Shown in pieces: positions 53,270 to 63,185 of a stretch of 64,000 nucleotides of DNA. Both the position numbers and the translations under genes were made by a program. The notes beneath the pieces are model-generated. The model was not told where the DNA came from, made no database searches, and was given only the letters and a program-made list of their open reading frames with translations. Location: contig NZ_CP092365.1 in assembly GCF_022370835.2 (NCBI RefSeq), forward strand, positions 2,542,001-2,606,000, read 5' to 3'. Source of the DNA: Mycolicibacillus parakoreensis (GTDB lineage Bacteria; Actinomycetota; Actinomycetes; Mycobacteriales; Mycobacteriaceae). Every line of letters starts with the position of its first letter. Position 1 is the first letter of the stretch.

Positions 53270-54769
53270 TCAGGTTATCGCATAGTCGGACAACGGGAAC
53301 CGGTCCTGGCTGGCGATCGTCTGACGCACCGTCGTGGGACGGAACAACGGCGCGTCCCCACTCGGGTCGAACCAGTACGAGCGCGACCCCCCGCAGCGCC
53401 CCACCCGGAACACCGAGTCGTCGAGCAACGTCGACATCCGGTCGAGGAAGCGGTTGTTGGCCTCCTCGGTCACCTCGAAGGTGTCGCCGCCGCGCCGTTG
53501 CATCTCACCGAACAACCTGTTCATGTGCCGCATCTGGCACTCGACGGTGTTGAACCAGGACAGGCCCAGCCACGCATAGGGCCCGGCGACGGCGAGGAAA
53601 TTCGGGAAGAACGGCACCGAGATGCCCTCATAGGCTTGAAACCGGGTCTCCCGCCACCATTTTCCGAGGTTGCATCCGTCTCTGCCGATCACTTCGAACG
53701 CCGGGAGGTTGTCCTCCCAGACGTCGAAGCCGGTCGCCAACACCAGGGTGTCGATGTGGGTCTTGCGGCCGTCGGCGGTGACGATCCCGTCGGGTTCGAC
53801 CCGGGCGATCCCGGCGGTCTCCAGGTGCACATGGTCTTTGGCGAAGGTCCGGTAATAGCTGTTGGACACCGTCGGACGTTTACAGCCGTAGTCGTAGTCG
53901 GGATTGAGTTGGGCGCGCAGGTGCTTGTCGCGAATCGACAGGAACCGCATCGCCTTGGAGACCTGCATGGCGGCGGTGTTGACACGGCGGAAACGGCGGA
54001 ACCGCCACATCGCCAACACCATCATGAACTCCAAGGCGGTGTCGGTGAACCACCGTATCGTGCGCTGGACGAGCGGAACCCGAGCGAACAGTCGCTGCAG
54101 CACCGGGGCGAAGCCGATGTCGAGCTTGGGCAGCACCCAGATCGGGGTGCGCTGGTACACGGTGAGTTCACCGACCTGCTTGGCTAATTCAGGAATCAGT
54201 TGCACGCCGGTGGAACCGGTGCCGATGATCGCGGCCCGCCGCCCCTGCAGGCGGTAGTCGTCATCCCAGGATGCGGCATGGATCGTCCGGCCGGCAAAGG
54301 TATCGATGCCGGGGATGTCCGGGACTCGCGGTTGGGACAGGAAGCCGGTCGCAGCAACCAGAAACTGCGCGCTCAACCGGTCGCCGCCCACCAGGGCGAC
54401 CTCCCACAGGCGGTCATCGGCATTCCAGTGGGCGCCCGCGACCGTGGTGTTGAACCGCATGTGCCGGCGCACATCGTACTTGTCGCTGACGTGCTCGGCG
54501 TAGCGCTTGAGCTCAGGTCCCGGTGCGAACAGCCGCGACCAGTACGGATTCGGTTCGAACCAATAGGAATACGTGGTGGACGGAACGTCGACGGTCAGAC
54601 CCGGATATCGGTTGACATGCCAGGTCCCCCCCACGTCGTCCTCGCGATCGAGGATCGCGATGTTGTCGTAGCCCAGTTGCTTGAGTTGGATCGCCGCCCC
54701 GATTCCCCCGAATCCGGCACCGACGACGATTGCGTCGAAGTGCTCCACGGGCCCAGCATAGGACCTCAC
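53270..54769 (-). CDS. Class B flavin monooxygenase, Baeyer-Villiger type
   Basis: 499 residues. FAD motif VVGAGFGGIGAAIQL, NADPH motif IIGTGSTGVQLIPEL, and FAGRTIHAASWD between them, which fits the Baeyer-Villiger fingerprint FxGxxxHxxxW(P/D). Related mycobacterial enzymes include EthA and MymA. It could oxidise the ketone left by PKS4 or a fatty substrate; the true substrate cannot be told. The GTG start (54769) is weakly supported, and GTG 54748 is an alternative. First gene of the leftward series with the thioesterase. Confidence 0.85.
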   Translation of the reverse strand: MRSYAGPVEHFDAIVVGAGFGGIGAAIQLKQLGYDNIAILDREDDVGGTWHVNRYPGLTVDVPSTTYSYWFEPNPYWSRLFAPGPELKRYAEHVSDKYDVRRHMRFNTTVAGAHWNADDRLWEVALVGGDRLSAQFLVAATGFLSQPRVPDIPGIDTFAGRTIHAASWDDDYRLQGRRAAIIGTGSTGVQLIPELAKQVGELTVYQRTPIWVLPKLDIGFAPVLQRLFARVPLVQRTIRWFTDTALEFMMVLAMWRFRRFRRVNTAAMQVSKAMRFLSIRDKHLRAQLNPDYDYGCKRPTVSNSYYRTFAKDHVHLETAGIARVEPDGIVTADGRKTHIDTLVLATGFDVWEDNLPAFEVIGRDGCNLGKWWRETRFQAYEGISVPFFPNFLAVAGPYAWLGLSWFNTVECQMRHMNRLFGEMQRRGGDTFEVTEEANNRFLDRMSTLLDDSVFRVGRCGGSRSYWFDPSGDAPLFRPTTVRQTIASQDRFPLSDYAIT

Positions 54770-54824
54770 GGGCGCACGCAGGTAGCCCCGGCAGTGGGCG
54801 GGTACGGCCGCCGGCGACGCCGAC

Positions 54825-55682
54825 TCAGACCACCGTCAGGATCTCGGCGCCATCGTCGGTGACCACCAGGGTGTGTTCGAACTGGGCGGACCATCTGCGG
54901 TCGGCGGTGATGACGGTCCAGTCGTCGTCCCAGATCTCATACTCCAGCGAACCCAGGTTGATCATCGGTTCGATGGTGAAGGTCATCCCGGGTTCGATGA
55001 TCGTCTGGACGGCCGGCTGGTCATAGTGCAAAACCACCAGGCCGTTGTGGAAGGTGGTGCCGATGCCGTGGCCGGTGAAATCGCGAACGACGTTGTAACC
55101 GAACCGGTTAGCGTAGGATTCGATCACACGACCGACCACCGACAGTGCACGGCCGGGTTTGACGGCCTTGATGGCCCGCATCATGGCTTGCTCGGTGCGC
55201 TCCACCAGCAACCGGTGCTCCTCGGAGACGTCGCCCGCCAGAAACGTCGCGTTGGTGTCGCCGTGCACGCCGTCGAAGTACGCCGTCACGTCGATGTTCA
55301 CGATGTCACCGTCAGCGATCACCGTGGAATCCGGGATTCCGTGGCAGATCACCTCATTCAGTGAGGTGCAGCAGGATTTCGGGTAACCCTTGTAGCCCAG
55401 GGTCGACGGGTAGGCGCCGTGATCGATCATGTACGCGTGCGCGACGCGATCCAGCTCGTCGGTGGTCACCCCGACCGCCACGGCCTTGCCGGCCTCGGCG
55501 AGCGCCCCGGCGGCGATGCGGCTGGCCACCCGCATCTTCTCGATGACCTCGGGGGTCTGCACCCACGGTTCGCTGCCCTCTTGGGCGGTGGCTTTGCCCA
55601 CGTACTCGGGGCGGGTGATGGACTTGGGCACCGCCAGCGTGGGCGAGACCACGCCGGGGCTCAACGGGGCGCGAACGGACAT
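54825..55682 (-). CDS. map: Type I methionine aminopeptidase (MapB-like)
   Basis: 285 residues, same as M. tuberculosis MapB. Removes the initiator methionine. Metal ligands and catalytic residues appear in [36 protein letters not shown] and FTIEPM, with a proline-rich N-terminal extension ([13 protein letters not shown]) seen in mycobacterial type 1c enzymes. This is the first backbone gene right of the inserted region. Confidence 0.95.
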   Translation of the reverse strand: MSVRAPLSPGVVSPTLAVPKSITRPEYVGKATAQEGSEPWVQTPEVIEKMRVASRIAAGALAEAGKAVAVGVTTDELDRVAHAYMIDHGAYPSTLGYKGYPKSCCTSLNEVICHGIPDSTVIADGDIVNIDVTAYFDGVHGDTNATFLAGDVSEEHRLLVERTEQAMMRAIKAVKPGRALSVVGRVIESYANRFGYNVVRDFTGHGIGTTFHNGLVVLHYDQPAVQTIIEPGMTFTIEPMINLGSLEYEIWDDDWTVITADRRWSAQFEHTLVVTDDGAEILTVV

Positions 55683-55695
55683 CCTGTCAGTTTAA

Positions 55696-56289
55696 TCAGG
55701 TCCGCCGCCGCAGCCGGCTCAGCCGGGACCGGCGACGCGGGCCGCGGATGTCCAGCGATCCGCAGACGATCCGGCCGGTGAACACCACGTGCGGGCTGCC
55801 CTCGGTCGCGGCGTCCTTGCGGTGGTCGTGGGCGCTGCCGACGTAGACCTGCACGTCGTCGATCGAGGCGCTGGCCCCGCGGGGCAGACGCACATCGACC
55901 CCGCCGACCCGCATATCGAGCTCGATGATGACGACCGGGCCGGCGAACCGCGCCCGGGTCAGATCCAGATCCACCGAGCCCATCCGTCGGACCAGCGCCA
56001 GCCGGGTGGGCACCACCCACTCCCCGTGCCGTTTGAGCGAGCCCGCCCAACCACGCAACTCCAAACGGTCGGTGGTCGACGTGGCGATCGCCCCGGGCCC
56101 GGGCAGATCGTTGACCAGGGCATCGAGTTCGGGGCGCATCCGCGCGTGCGCGACCGCCGCGGAGCGCTCCTCGAACTCGTCGATGTCGATCAGTCCCAGG
56201 GCCACCGCGCTGTGCAGCCGGCGCAGTGTTCCGTTGCGGTCGGCATCGGAGATTCGCAGCTCGACCCGGTTCTCGTCGATCTCGGTCAT
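55696..56289 (-). CDS. DUF1707 domain protein
   Basis: 197 residues from ATG 56289, chosen because AGGAAGG lies just upstream; a start 10 codons further up lacks one. The N-terminal 60 residues (ELRISDADRNGTLRRLHSA, EFEERSAAV) are the DUF1707 helix-rich domain; the C-terminal half is beta-rich and resembles the cell-wall-antibiotic-response domain that often accompanies it. No transmembrane segment seen. Function unknown; 13 bp upstream of map on the same strand. Confidence 0.82.
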   Translation of the reverse strand: MTEIDENRVELRISDADRNGTLRRLHSAVALGLIDIDEFEERSAAVAHARMRPELDALVNDLPGPGAIATSTTDRLELRGWAGSLKRHGEWVVPTRLALVRRMGSVDLDLTRARFAGPVVIIELDMRVGGVDVRLPRGASASIDDVQVYVGSAHDHRKDAATEGSPHVVFTGRIVCGSLDIRGPRRRSRLSRLRRRT

Positions 56290-56348
56290 GGGCCTTCCTG
56301 ACGCTGAAGTGACCTCCACAATCTACGCCGACGACGCCGGTCAGCGCC

Positions 56349-58154
56349 TCACGCCAGGAAGTCGTCCGGCAGACCGTCGAACATGAGTTTGGTCATCCGC
56401 ACGGCGTACTCCGAACTGCCCCCGCCGATGATCAGCGACGCGAACGCCAGATCGCCACGGTAGCCGGTGAACCAGGAGTGCGACCCGCCGGCGAACTCCG
56501 CCTCCCCGGTCTTGCCGAACACCGCGCCGCAGTCCCCGATATCGCGGGCGGTGCCGTTGGTCACCACCAGCCGCATCATCGAACGCAGTGCGTCGACCAT
56601 CTTCGCGGTGATCGGGTCGGTCTGGCCCTCCGACGTGGTGGGCCGGCCCAGGATCAGCTGCGGCACGGGTGTCTTGCCCGCCGCCACCGTCGCGGCGGCC
56701 AGCGCCATGCCGAACGGGCTGGCCAGCACCCGCCCCTGACCGAATCCGTCCTCGGTGCGCTCGACCATGTCGACGGTAGGCGGCACCGACCCGGTGACGG
56801 TGGTCAGCCCCGCGATGTCGTAGTCGACGCCGAGGCCGTAGCGGGCCGCGGCCTTGGTCAACCCCCGCGGCGGCATCCGGCTGGCCAACTCGGCGAAGGT
56901 GGTGTTGCACGAGCTGGCGAACGCCCGCGACATCGGCACCATGCCCAGATCGAACCCGTTGTAGTTGGCCACCACCCGGTGGGCGATATCCAGGGTGCCC
57001 GGGCAGCCGAGCAGGGTGTTCGGGGTGGCCATGTCCCGCTCGATGGCCGCGGCCGCGGTGATCATCTTGAACGTCGATCCCGGCGGATAGAGCCCCGTGG
57101 TGGCCAGCGGCCCCTCGGCGTCGGCGCCGGGGTTCTGGGCGACGGCGAGGATCTCGCCGGTCGAGGGCCTGATCGCCACCATCATCGCCTGTCCGCCGCG
57201 GCTGTTCACCGCGTGCTGGGCGGCGTCCTGCACCGCGCGGTCCAGGCTGATCGTGATCGACGGCGCCGGGGCGGGCGCGACCTCGTGGAGCACCGCGGTG
57301 TCCACACCGTTCTGGTTGACGCTGACCACCCGCCAGCCGGGCTCGCCGTCGAGGTCATCGGCGACGAGGCGCTTGACCTCGTTGATCACCGTCGGGGCGA
57401 AGCCCTCGTCGGTGGGCATCAGCTCGGCCTGCGGGGTCACCACCACCCCGGGCAGCGGCGCGAGCAGCGGGGCGACGCGGTTGTTGTCGTCGCGGCGCAG
57501 CGTGATGAGGTCACGGGGGCCGCTCAGCGAGCTGGTCTCCTCGGCGAGCAGCTGCGGGTCGTTGAAGCCCTCGTCCAACGGGTGCAGGACGTCGACGACG
57601 GTGCGCGCGGTGCGCATCAGCTCCGGCCCGGCCCGCTTCGCATCCAGCGCGTAGTGGTAGAGAAACCCCGGCACCAACACGTCGGTACCGCCCACCTCGT
57701 TCACCGAGGCGCGGTGCGACGGGGTCGACTGCAACGAGAACGTTTGGTGTTCACCGAGTTTGGGATGCAGGTTGGTGGCGGTCCAGCGCACCTGCCACGC
57801 GCCCTCGTTGCGGGCCATCCTCAGTTGACCCTCATAGGACCAGGTCCGGTTCTTCGGCAGGTGCCAGGTGTAGCGGTAGGGCACCGTGCCGGTGTCCCCG
57901 GTGTAGCGCGACCCGAGCACCTGCGCCTCGAGATAGCTGGCCTGCAGCCCCGCCCAGGCGGTGTTGAGGGCGTCGCGCGCTTCCTCGGGGCTGTCGCTGA
58001 GGGCGGCGGCGGCCGCGGTGTCCCCGGTCGCCAGCGCCGCGAAGAACGCCTCGGCGGCCGGGCCGGGCCCGTCGGGGCGCGGGGTGCAGGCGCCGACCAG
58101 GGTCGCGACGAGGACCGCCACGACAGCAGATACTGCTGAGGTTCGTGTTGCCAT
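56349..58154 (-). CDS. Penicillin-binding lipoprotein (Rv2864c-like, class B PBP)
   Basis: 601 residues. Lipobox LVGAC with Cys near residue 23 after a signal sequence. An N-terminal NTF2/MecA-like domain (about 30-150) and dimerisation domain precede the transpeptidase with Ser360 in GSTFK, Ser415-Cys-Asn in SSCNTTF and KTG at 548-550 in FGKTGEAEF. All three catalytic motifs are intact. Cross-links peptidoglycan outside the membrane; similar domain order to PBP2a-type enzymes. Confidence 0.93.
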   Translation of the reverse strand: MATRTSAVSAVVAVLVATLVGACTPRPDGPGPAAEAFFAALATGDTAAAAALSDSPEEARDALNTAWAGLQASYLEAQVLGSRYTGDTGTVPYRYTWHLPKNRTWSYEGQLRMARNEGAWQVRWTATNLHPKLGEHQTFSLQSTPSHRASVNEVGGTDVLVPGFLYHYALDAKRAGPELMRTARTVVDVLHPLDEGFNDPQLLAEETSSLSGPRDLITLRRDDNNRVAPLLAPLPGVVVTPQAELMPTDEGFAPTVINEVKRLVADDLDGEPGWRVVSVNQNGVDTAVLHEVAPAPAPSITISLDRAVQDAAQHAVNSRGGQAMMVAIRPSTGEILAVAQNPGADAEGPLATTGLYPPGSTFKMITAAAAIERDMATPNTLLGCPGTLDIAHRVVANYNGFDLGMVPMSRAFASSCNTTFAELASRMPPRGLTKAAARYGLGVDYDIAGLTTVTGSVPPTVDMVERTEDGFGQGRVLASPFGMALAAATVAAGKTPVPQLILGRPTTSEGQTDPITAKMVDALRSMMRLVVTNGTARDIGDCGAVFGKTGEAEFAGGSHSWFTGYRGDLAFASLIIGGGSSEYAVRMTKLMFDGLPDDFLA

Positions 58155-58275
58155 TGTGGCTGATGTTAGAAAAGGGGTGACACGAAACGGTGGAGGCGCA
58201 CCGACACCGAATCGTTATTTACCGACCGGCCCGATGCGGCCACCGGCCGGGCCGCCGTGGTCGCTCCGGGGCGCG

Positions 58276-59130
58276 CTAATCGAGCAGCACGGTGGCGAAG
58301 GTGCCCACCTGGGTGAACCCGACGCGTTCGTAGGTGGCCAGCGCCACCGCGTTGAAGTCGTTGACGTACAGGCTGGCGGTGCGCCCGGTGCCCACGATCA
58401 CCGCGGCCAGGGCGGCGGTGCCGGCGGCGCCCAGGCCCTGGCCGCGCCGGCGCGGGTGCACCCAGACGCCCTGGATCTGGCTGACCGCCGGGGACTGGGC
58501 GCCGACCTCGGCCTTGAACACCACCTCACCGTCGTCGAACCGCGCCCAGGCCCGGCCCGCCGCGATCAGGTTCGCCAAGCGCCGCCGGTAACTGCGCCCC
58601 CCGTCCCCCAGGCGTGGATCCACCCCGACCTCCCCGATGAACATGTCGATGGCGGCCACCAGATAGGCGTCGATCTCGTCGGGGCGCACCTGACGCACCT
58701 CGGGGTCGGGCGCACAGGCCGGGAAGGTGTCCAGCGCCATCAGCGGTTGACGTGCCCGGACGTCGCGGGCCGGGCCCCAACTGTGTTCGAGTCGCTGCCA
58801 CAGCGGCAGCACCAGGTCGGCGTGCCCCACCAGCGACGAGCAGCGCCGCGACACGCTGGCCGCCTTGTCAGCGAACGCCACGAGGTCCTCGGGCCCCCCG
58901 CGCAGCGGCACCAGGTTGGCCCCGGCGAAACACAGCGACGCCGCCACACCACGATGGGTCCACAGCTCCCCGCCGATCGCGGTCGGCTCCACCCCGTAGT
59001 CGGCCACCCGGCCGGCGACCATGCAGGAGCCGACCGGGTCGGCGTCGAGCACCTGCCCGACCGCCGTGGCGTCACGCACCACCGACACCCGGCGGTCGTC
59101 CACCAGGCGAAAAATGGGCGGAGCCGACAT
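58276..59130 (-). CDS. GNAT-family N-acetyltransferase (Rv2867c-like)
   Basis: 284 residues with an N-terminal DUF4081-type half and a C-terminal GNAT domain. The acetyl-CoA loop is seen in VWVHPRRRGQGLGAAGTAAL, followed by LYVNDFNAVALATYERVGF, the typical last strand-helix. Conserved next to ispG in mycobacteria; substrate not known. Confidence 0.88.
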   Translation of the reverse strand: MSAPPIFRLVDDRRVSVVRDATAVGQVLDADPVGSCMVAGRVADYGVEPTAIGGELWTHRGVAASLCFAGANLVPLRGGPEDLVAFADKAASVSRRCSSLVGHADLVLPLWQRLEHSWGPARDVRARQPLMALDTFPACAPDPEVRQVRPDEIDAYLVAAIDMFIGEVGVDPRLGDGGRSYRRRLANLIAAGRAWARFDDGEVVFKAEVGAQSPAVSQIQGVWVHPRRRGQGLGAAGTAALAAVIVGTGRTASLYVNDFNAVALATYERVGFTQVGTFATVLLD

Positions 59131-59178
59131 GGCTGGACTCTTTCCGCTGTGTGCTCAGGCTGCTGGCGCGTACGCCCT

Positions 59179-60339
59179 TCAGCTTACGGTCACCGAGGGC
59201 GAACCGCTCGTTGTTGCGTCCGGGTCGTGTCCCTTCTCCTCGGCGATCCGCAGCGCCTCTTCGATGAGGGTCTCCACGATCTGCGCCTCCGGCACCGTCT
59301 TGATCACCTCGCCCTTGACGAAGATCTGGCCCTTGCCGTTGCCCGACGCCACCCCGAGGTCGGCCTCGCGGGCCTCCCCCGGGCCGTTGACCACACAGCC
59401 CATCACCGCCACGCGCAGCGGCACGTCGAGGCCGTCGAGCCCGGCGGTCACCTCGTTGGCCAGTTTGTAGACGTCGACCTGGGCGCGCCCACACGACGGG
59501 CAGGACACGATCTCCAACCCGCGCGGGCGCAGGTTCAGCGACTCCAGGATCTGGGTGCCGACCTTGACCTCCTCCACCGGCGGCGCCGACAGCGAGACCC
59601 GGATGGTGTCGCCGATGCCGCGGGAGAGCAGCGACCCGAACGCGACCGCCGATTTGATGGTGCCCTGAAACGCCGGACCGGCCTCGGTCACGCCGAGGTG
59701 CAGCGGGTAGGAGCAGCGTTCGGCGAGCTGCTCGTAGGCGGCGACCATGACCACCGGGTCGTTGTGTTTGACGCTGATCTTGAGGTCGGAGAACCCGTGT
59801 TCTTCGAAGAGCGACGCCTCCCACAGCGCGGAGTCGACCAGCGCCTCCGGGGTGGCCTTGCCGTATTTGGCCAGCATCCGCGGATCGAGCGAACCGGCAT
59901 TGACGCCGATGCGGATCGGGATGCCGGCGTCGCCGGCCGCCTTGGCGACCTCGGCGACCCGACCGTCGAACTCTTTGATGTTGCCGGGGTTGACCCGCAC
60001 CGCGGCACAGCCGGCGTCGATGGCGGCGAAGATGTATTTGGGCTGGAAGTGGATGTCGGCGATCACCGGAAGCTGGCTCTTGGCCGCGATCGCCGCCAGC
60101 GCGTCGGCGTCCTCCTGACGGGGGCAGGCGACCCGCACGATGTCGCAACCGGCCGCGGTGAGCTCGGCGATCTGCTGCAGGGTGGAGTTGATGTCGTGGG
60201 TTTTGGTGGTGCACATCGACTGCACCGAGATCGGGTAGTTGCTGCCGACGCCGACGTCGCCGACCATGAGCTGACGGGTCGGGCGGCGCGGCGCGAGGGT
60301 GGGTGCCGGCGAGGACGGCATCCCCAGGCCGACGGTCAT
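59179..60339 (-). CDS. ispG: 4-hydroxy-3-methylbut-2-enyl diphosphate synthase
   Basis: Iron-sulfur enzyme of the MEP isoprenoid pathway, converting ME-cPP to HMBPP. 386 residues from ATG 60339, which has AAGGAG 5-10 bp upstream; the frame stays open far upstream but that part is antisense-like noise. Cluster cysteines in SCPSCGRAQ and [13 protein letters not shown], substrate-binding VNPGNI and KISVKHNDP. Lies 35 bp after rip1 in a dxr-rip1-ispG unit. Confidence 0.95.
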   Translation of the reverse strand: MTVGLGMPSSPAPTLAPRRPTRQLMVGDVGVGSNYPISVQSMCTTKTHDINSTLQQIAELTAAGCDIVRVACPRQEDADALAAIAAKSQLPVIADIHFQPKYIFAAIDAGCAAVRVNPGNIKEFDGRVAEVAKAAGDAGIPIRIGVNAGSLDPRMLAKYGKATPEALVDSALWEASLFEEHGFSDLKISVKHNDPVVMVAAYEQLAERCSYPLHLGVTEAGPAFQGTIKSAVAFGSLLSRGIGDTIRVSLSAPPVEEVKVGTQILESLNLRPRGLEIVSCPSCGRAQVDVYKLANEVTAGLDGLDVPLRVAVMGCVVNGPGEAREADLGVASGNGKGQIFVKGEVIKTVPEAQIVETLIEEALRIAEEKGHDPDATTSGSPSVTVS

Positions 60340-60374
60340 GGTGTCTCCTTCTGGCATCGGTGGCACGGGGCCGG

Positions 60375-61586
60375 CTATTGGAACAGCCTGATCGGGTTGA
60401 CCACGTCGGCGGTGACGGTCAACAGCATGTAGCCGACCACCAACACCAAGATTACGTACGTCGCCGGCATCAGCTTGAGATAGTTGACCGGGTCGGCGGC
60501 CATCATGCCGCGCGCCGAGCGCAGCATGTTGCGGATCTTCTCGTAGACCGCGATCGCGATGTGCCCGCCGTCGAACGGCAGCAGCGGCACCAGGTTGATC
60601 ACCGCGAGCACGAAGTTGAGCTGGGCGAGAAAGAACCAGAACGCCACCCACAGCCCGTGGTCGACGGTCTCCCCGCCGATGAGGCTCGCCCCGACCACGC
60701 TGATCGGGGTGTCCAGGTCGCGTTCGCCGCCGCCGATGGCGTGCAGCAGGGCTCCGACCTTGGTGGGGATCGCGATCAACGCCTTGCCCAGCTCCATGCC
60801 CAGGTCCCCGGTGAACACCAGCGTGCCGGGGATGGCGGTCAGCACGTTGTAGTGGGTGGGCCCGTACTGGGCGGCACTGACCCCGATCGCGCCCACCTCG
60901 GTCGGGGCGGGCCCGCCGTCGCCGTCGGCGATCCAGCGGGTGGTCGGGGCGATCTGGACGTAGGCGGTCACCGACTGGCCGTCGCGCTGCACGACGATCG
61001 GCACGGTGCCGTGGCTGTCGCGCACCGCGGCCGCCATCTCCGCGAAGCTGCTCACGGGCGTGTCGCCCACCTGGGTGACCACGTCGCCGGCCTGGATACC
61101 GGCCAACGCGGCGGGCCCGGCCCCGTCGCAGGAGCCCAGCTCGCCGCGGGAGACCTCCGGCGCGACGCACCCGGTGTCGCCGACCACGGCGGTGGTCGGC
61201 GGGTGCAGGTTGGGCAGCCCCCAGATCACCGCGATCGCGTAGACCAACACCAGGCCGATGACGACGTTCATCCCCGGCCCGGCGACCAGCACCGCCACCC
61301 GTTTCCAGGTGGCCTGCTTGTACATCGCGCGCTCGGCCTCGTCGGGTTCGAGTTCGTCGACCGCGGTCATCCCGGCGATGTCGCAGAATCCGCCCGCCGG
61401 GACCGCCTTGAGCCCGTACTCGGTCTCGCCGCGCCGGGTGGACCACAGGGTCGGTCCGAATCCGACGAAGTAGCGGCGCACCTTCATCCCGGTGGCGCGC
61501 GCCACCCACATGTGGCCGCACTCGTGCAGCGCCACCGACACCAGGATGGCAACGGCGAACAGCACGATGCCGACAACGAACATCAT
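60375..61586 (-). CDS. rip1: Rip1 site-2 intramembrane zinc metalloprotease
   Basis: 403 residues. Zinc motif HECGH at 21-25 in the first membrane helix, a central PDZ domain with [19 protein letters not shown], and the third zinc ligand region [13 protein letters not shown] near residue 340. Cuts membrane-bound anti-sigma factors and controls mycobacterial envelope lipids. The ATG at 61586 overlaps the dxr stop (ATGA). Confidence 0.95.
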   Translation of the reverse strand: MMFVVGIVLFAVAILVSVALHECGHMWVARATGMKVRRYFVGFGPTLWSTRRGETEYGLKAVPAGGFCDIAGMTAVDELEPDEAERAMYKQATWKRVAVLVAGPGMNVVIGLVLVYAIAVIWGLPNLHPPTTAVVGDTGCVAPEVSRGELGSCDGAGPAALAGIQAGDVVTQVGDTPVSSFAEMAAAVRDSHGTVPIVVQRDGQSVTAYVQIAPTTRWIADGDGGPAPTEVGAIGVSAAQYGPTHYNVLTAIPGTLVFTGDLGMELGKALIAIPTKVGALLHAIGGGERDLDTPISVVGASLIGGETVDHGLWVAFWFFLAQLNFVLAVINLVPLLPFDGGHIAIAVYEKIRNMLRSARGMMAADPVNYLKLMPATYVILVLVVGYMLLTVTADVVNPIRLFQ

Positions 61587-62752
61587 CGGGTCGGAACTAC
61601 CTTCCTGGTGGTGGTGATCGCCTGCGCCGCCCGCTGCCGCGCCCAGCGCTGCGCAGCGAGAACGTCCTCCACGGTAGCCGGTGGCGCGGCCCAGGGGTCG
61701 GCCTCGTCGAGCACCGAGGCCACGGTCTCGACGATGGCGGGAAACCCGATCCGGCCGGCGAAAAACGCCGCCGCCGCCTCCTCGTTGGCGGCGTTGTAGA
61801 CCGCGGGCAGGCACCCGCCGCCGGCCCCGGCCCGCCGGGCCAGCTGCACCGCCGGGAACACCGCGTCGTCGACCGGCTCGAACTCCCAGGTCGCGGCGGT
61901 GGAGAAGTCGCAGGCCGGCGCGGCCGCGGCGATGCGCTCCGGCCAGCCCAACGCCAGCGCGATCGGCAGGGCCATGTCCGGCGGGCTGGCCTGCGCCAGG
62001 GTGGAGCCGTCGGTGAAGGTGACCATCGAGTGCACGATCGACTGCGGATGCACCACCACGTCGATGCGCTCGTAGGGGACCCCGAACAGCAGGTGGGTCT
62101 CGATCAGCTCCAGGCCCTTGTTGACCAGCGACGCCGAGTTCAACGTGTTCATCGGGCCCATCGACCAGGTGGGGTGCGCCCCGGCCTGCTCGGCGGTGAC
62201 CTCGGCCAACTCGGCGGCCGACCAGCCCCGAAACGGCCCGCCGGAGGCGGTGAGCACGATCCGCGCGACCTCCTCGGGGCGCCCCCCGCGCAGGCACTGC
62301 GCGATCGCGGAGTGTTCGGAGTCCACCGGCACGATCTGGCCCGGCGCGGCGGCCGCGGTGACCAGCGGTCCACCGGCGACCAGCGACTCCTTGTTGGCCA
62401 GCGCCAGGCGTGCCCCGGTGGCCAGCGCCGCCAGGGTCGGACGCAGCCCCCGCGCCCCGACCAGGGCGTTGAGCACCACGTCGGCCTCGGTGTCTTCCAC
62501 CAGGCGGGTCACGGCGTCGACGCCGCGATACGGGACGTCACCGAGGGCGCCCGCGGCCCGCTCGTCGGCGACGGCGAGGTTGGCGACCCCGGTCTCGGCA
62601 CGCTGCCGGGCGAGCAATTCCGGGTGGGCGCCGCCGGCGGCCAGCCCGACCACCTCGAAGCGGTCCGGGTTGGCGGCGATGACCTGCAGCGCCTGGGTGC
62701 CGATCGACCCGGTCGAGCCGAGGATCAGCACTCTGCGCCGCGCGGATGTCAC
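61583..62752 (-). CDS. dxr: 1-deoxy-D-xylulose-5-phosphate reductoisomerase
   Basis: 389 residues. NADPH motif [41 protein letters not shown] and [11 protein letters not shown] carry the NADPH, metal and substrate sites. Second step of the MEP pathway, with ispG two genes downstream. Coupled to rip1 by a 4-bp overlap. Confidence 0.96.
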   Translation of the reverse strand: MTSARRRVLILGSTGSIGTQALQVIAANPDRFEVVGLAAGGAHPELLARQRAETGVANLAVADERAAGALGDVPYRGVDAVTRLVEDTEADVVLNALVGARGLRPTLAALATGARLALANKESLVAGGPLVTAAAAPGQIVPVDSEHSAIAQCLRGGRPEEVARIVLTASGGPFRGWSAAELAEVTAEQAGAHPTWSMGPMNTLNSASLVNKGLELIETHLLFGVPYERIDVVVHPQSIVHSMVTFTDGSTLAQASPPDMALPIALALGWPERIAAAAPACDFSTAATWEFEPVDDAVFPAVQLARRAGAGGGCLPAVYNAANEEAAAAFFAGRIGFPAIVETVASVLDEADPWAAPPATVEDVLAAQRWARQRAAQAITTTRKVVPTR

Positions 62753-62756
62753 CCGT

Positions 62757-63185
62757 TCATTGTGCCTTGCCCGCCGAGCCGGGCGCGCCCGGATAGCTGC
62801 CGAACGACCACAGGTTGCCTTCCGGATCGCGCACCGCGAACTCGCGGGATCCGTAGTCGGTGTCGGTCAGCGCCATCACCACGTCGGCGCGGCGGTCGCA
62901 GACCCGCCGGTACAGGGCGTCGGGGTCGGCGGTGACGACGTAGCCGCCGGCGGTCCCCGGCTGCCGGCACCAGGGCCGGCCGGGCCGGTAGCTGCCCAGC
63001 ATGATGGCGCCGGTGCCCTGCGGCCAGTGCAGTTCGGCGTGGGCCACGGTGTCGCCGTCGCCGTCGCAGCGGGCGGCGACGACGAATCCGAACGTCGTGG
63101 TGTAGTAGTCGATCAGCGCTGCGGCGTCATGGGCCTGCAGGGTCAGCCAGACCGTGGGATTGCTCGTCGGTGGTGGTGTGTTCAT
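62757..63185 (-). CDS. VOC (glyoxalase/bleomycin-resistance fold) protein
   Basis: 142 residues with two beta-alpha-beta-beta-beta halves: [14 protein letters not shown] and [17 protein letters not shown] in the first, [14 protein letters not shown] ending the second. Fold certain, substrate unknown. The gene overlaps the 3' end of the AraC gene by 59 bp, so both are probably co-transcribed and the regulator may control its partner. Confidence 0.85.
   Translation of the reverse strand: MNTPPPTSNPTVWLTLQAHDAAALIDYYTTTFGFVVAARCDGDGDTVAHAELHWPQGTGAIMLGSYRPGRPWCRQPGTAGGYVVTADPDALYRRVCDRRADVVMALTDTDYGSREFAVRDPEGNLWSFGSYPGAPGSAGKAQ

Noticed and set aside
60340..62297. N-terminal extensions of the ispG and rip1 frames running hundreds of codons upstream
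   Set aside because: The extensions overlap rip1 and dxr in other frames; good ribosome sites and family lengths support the starts at 60339 and 61586.
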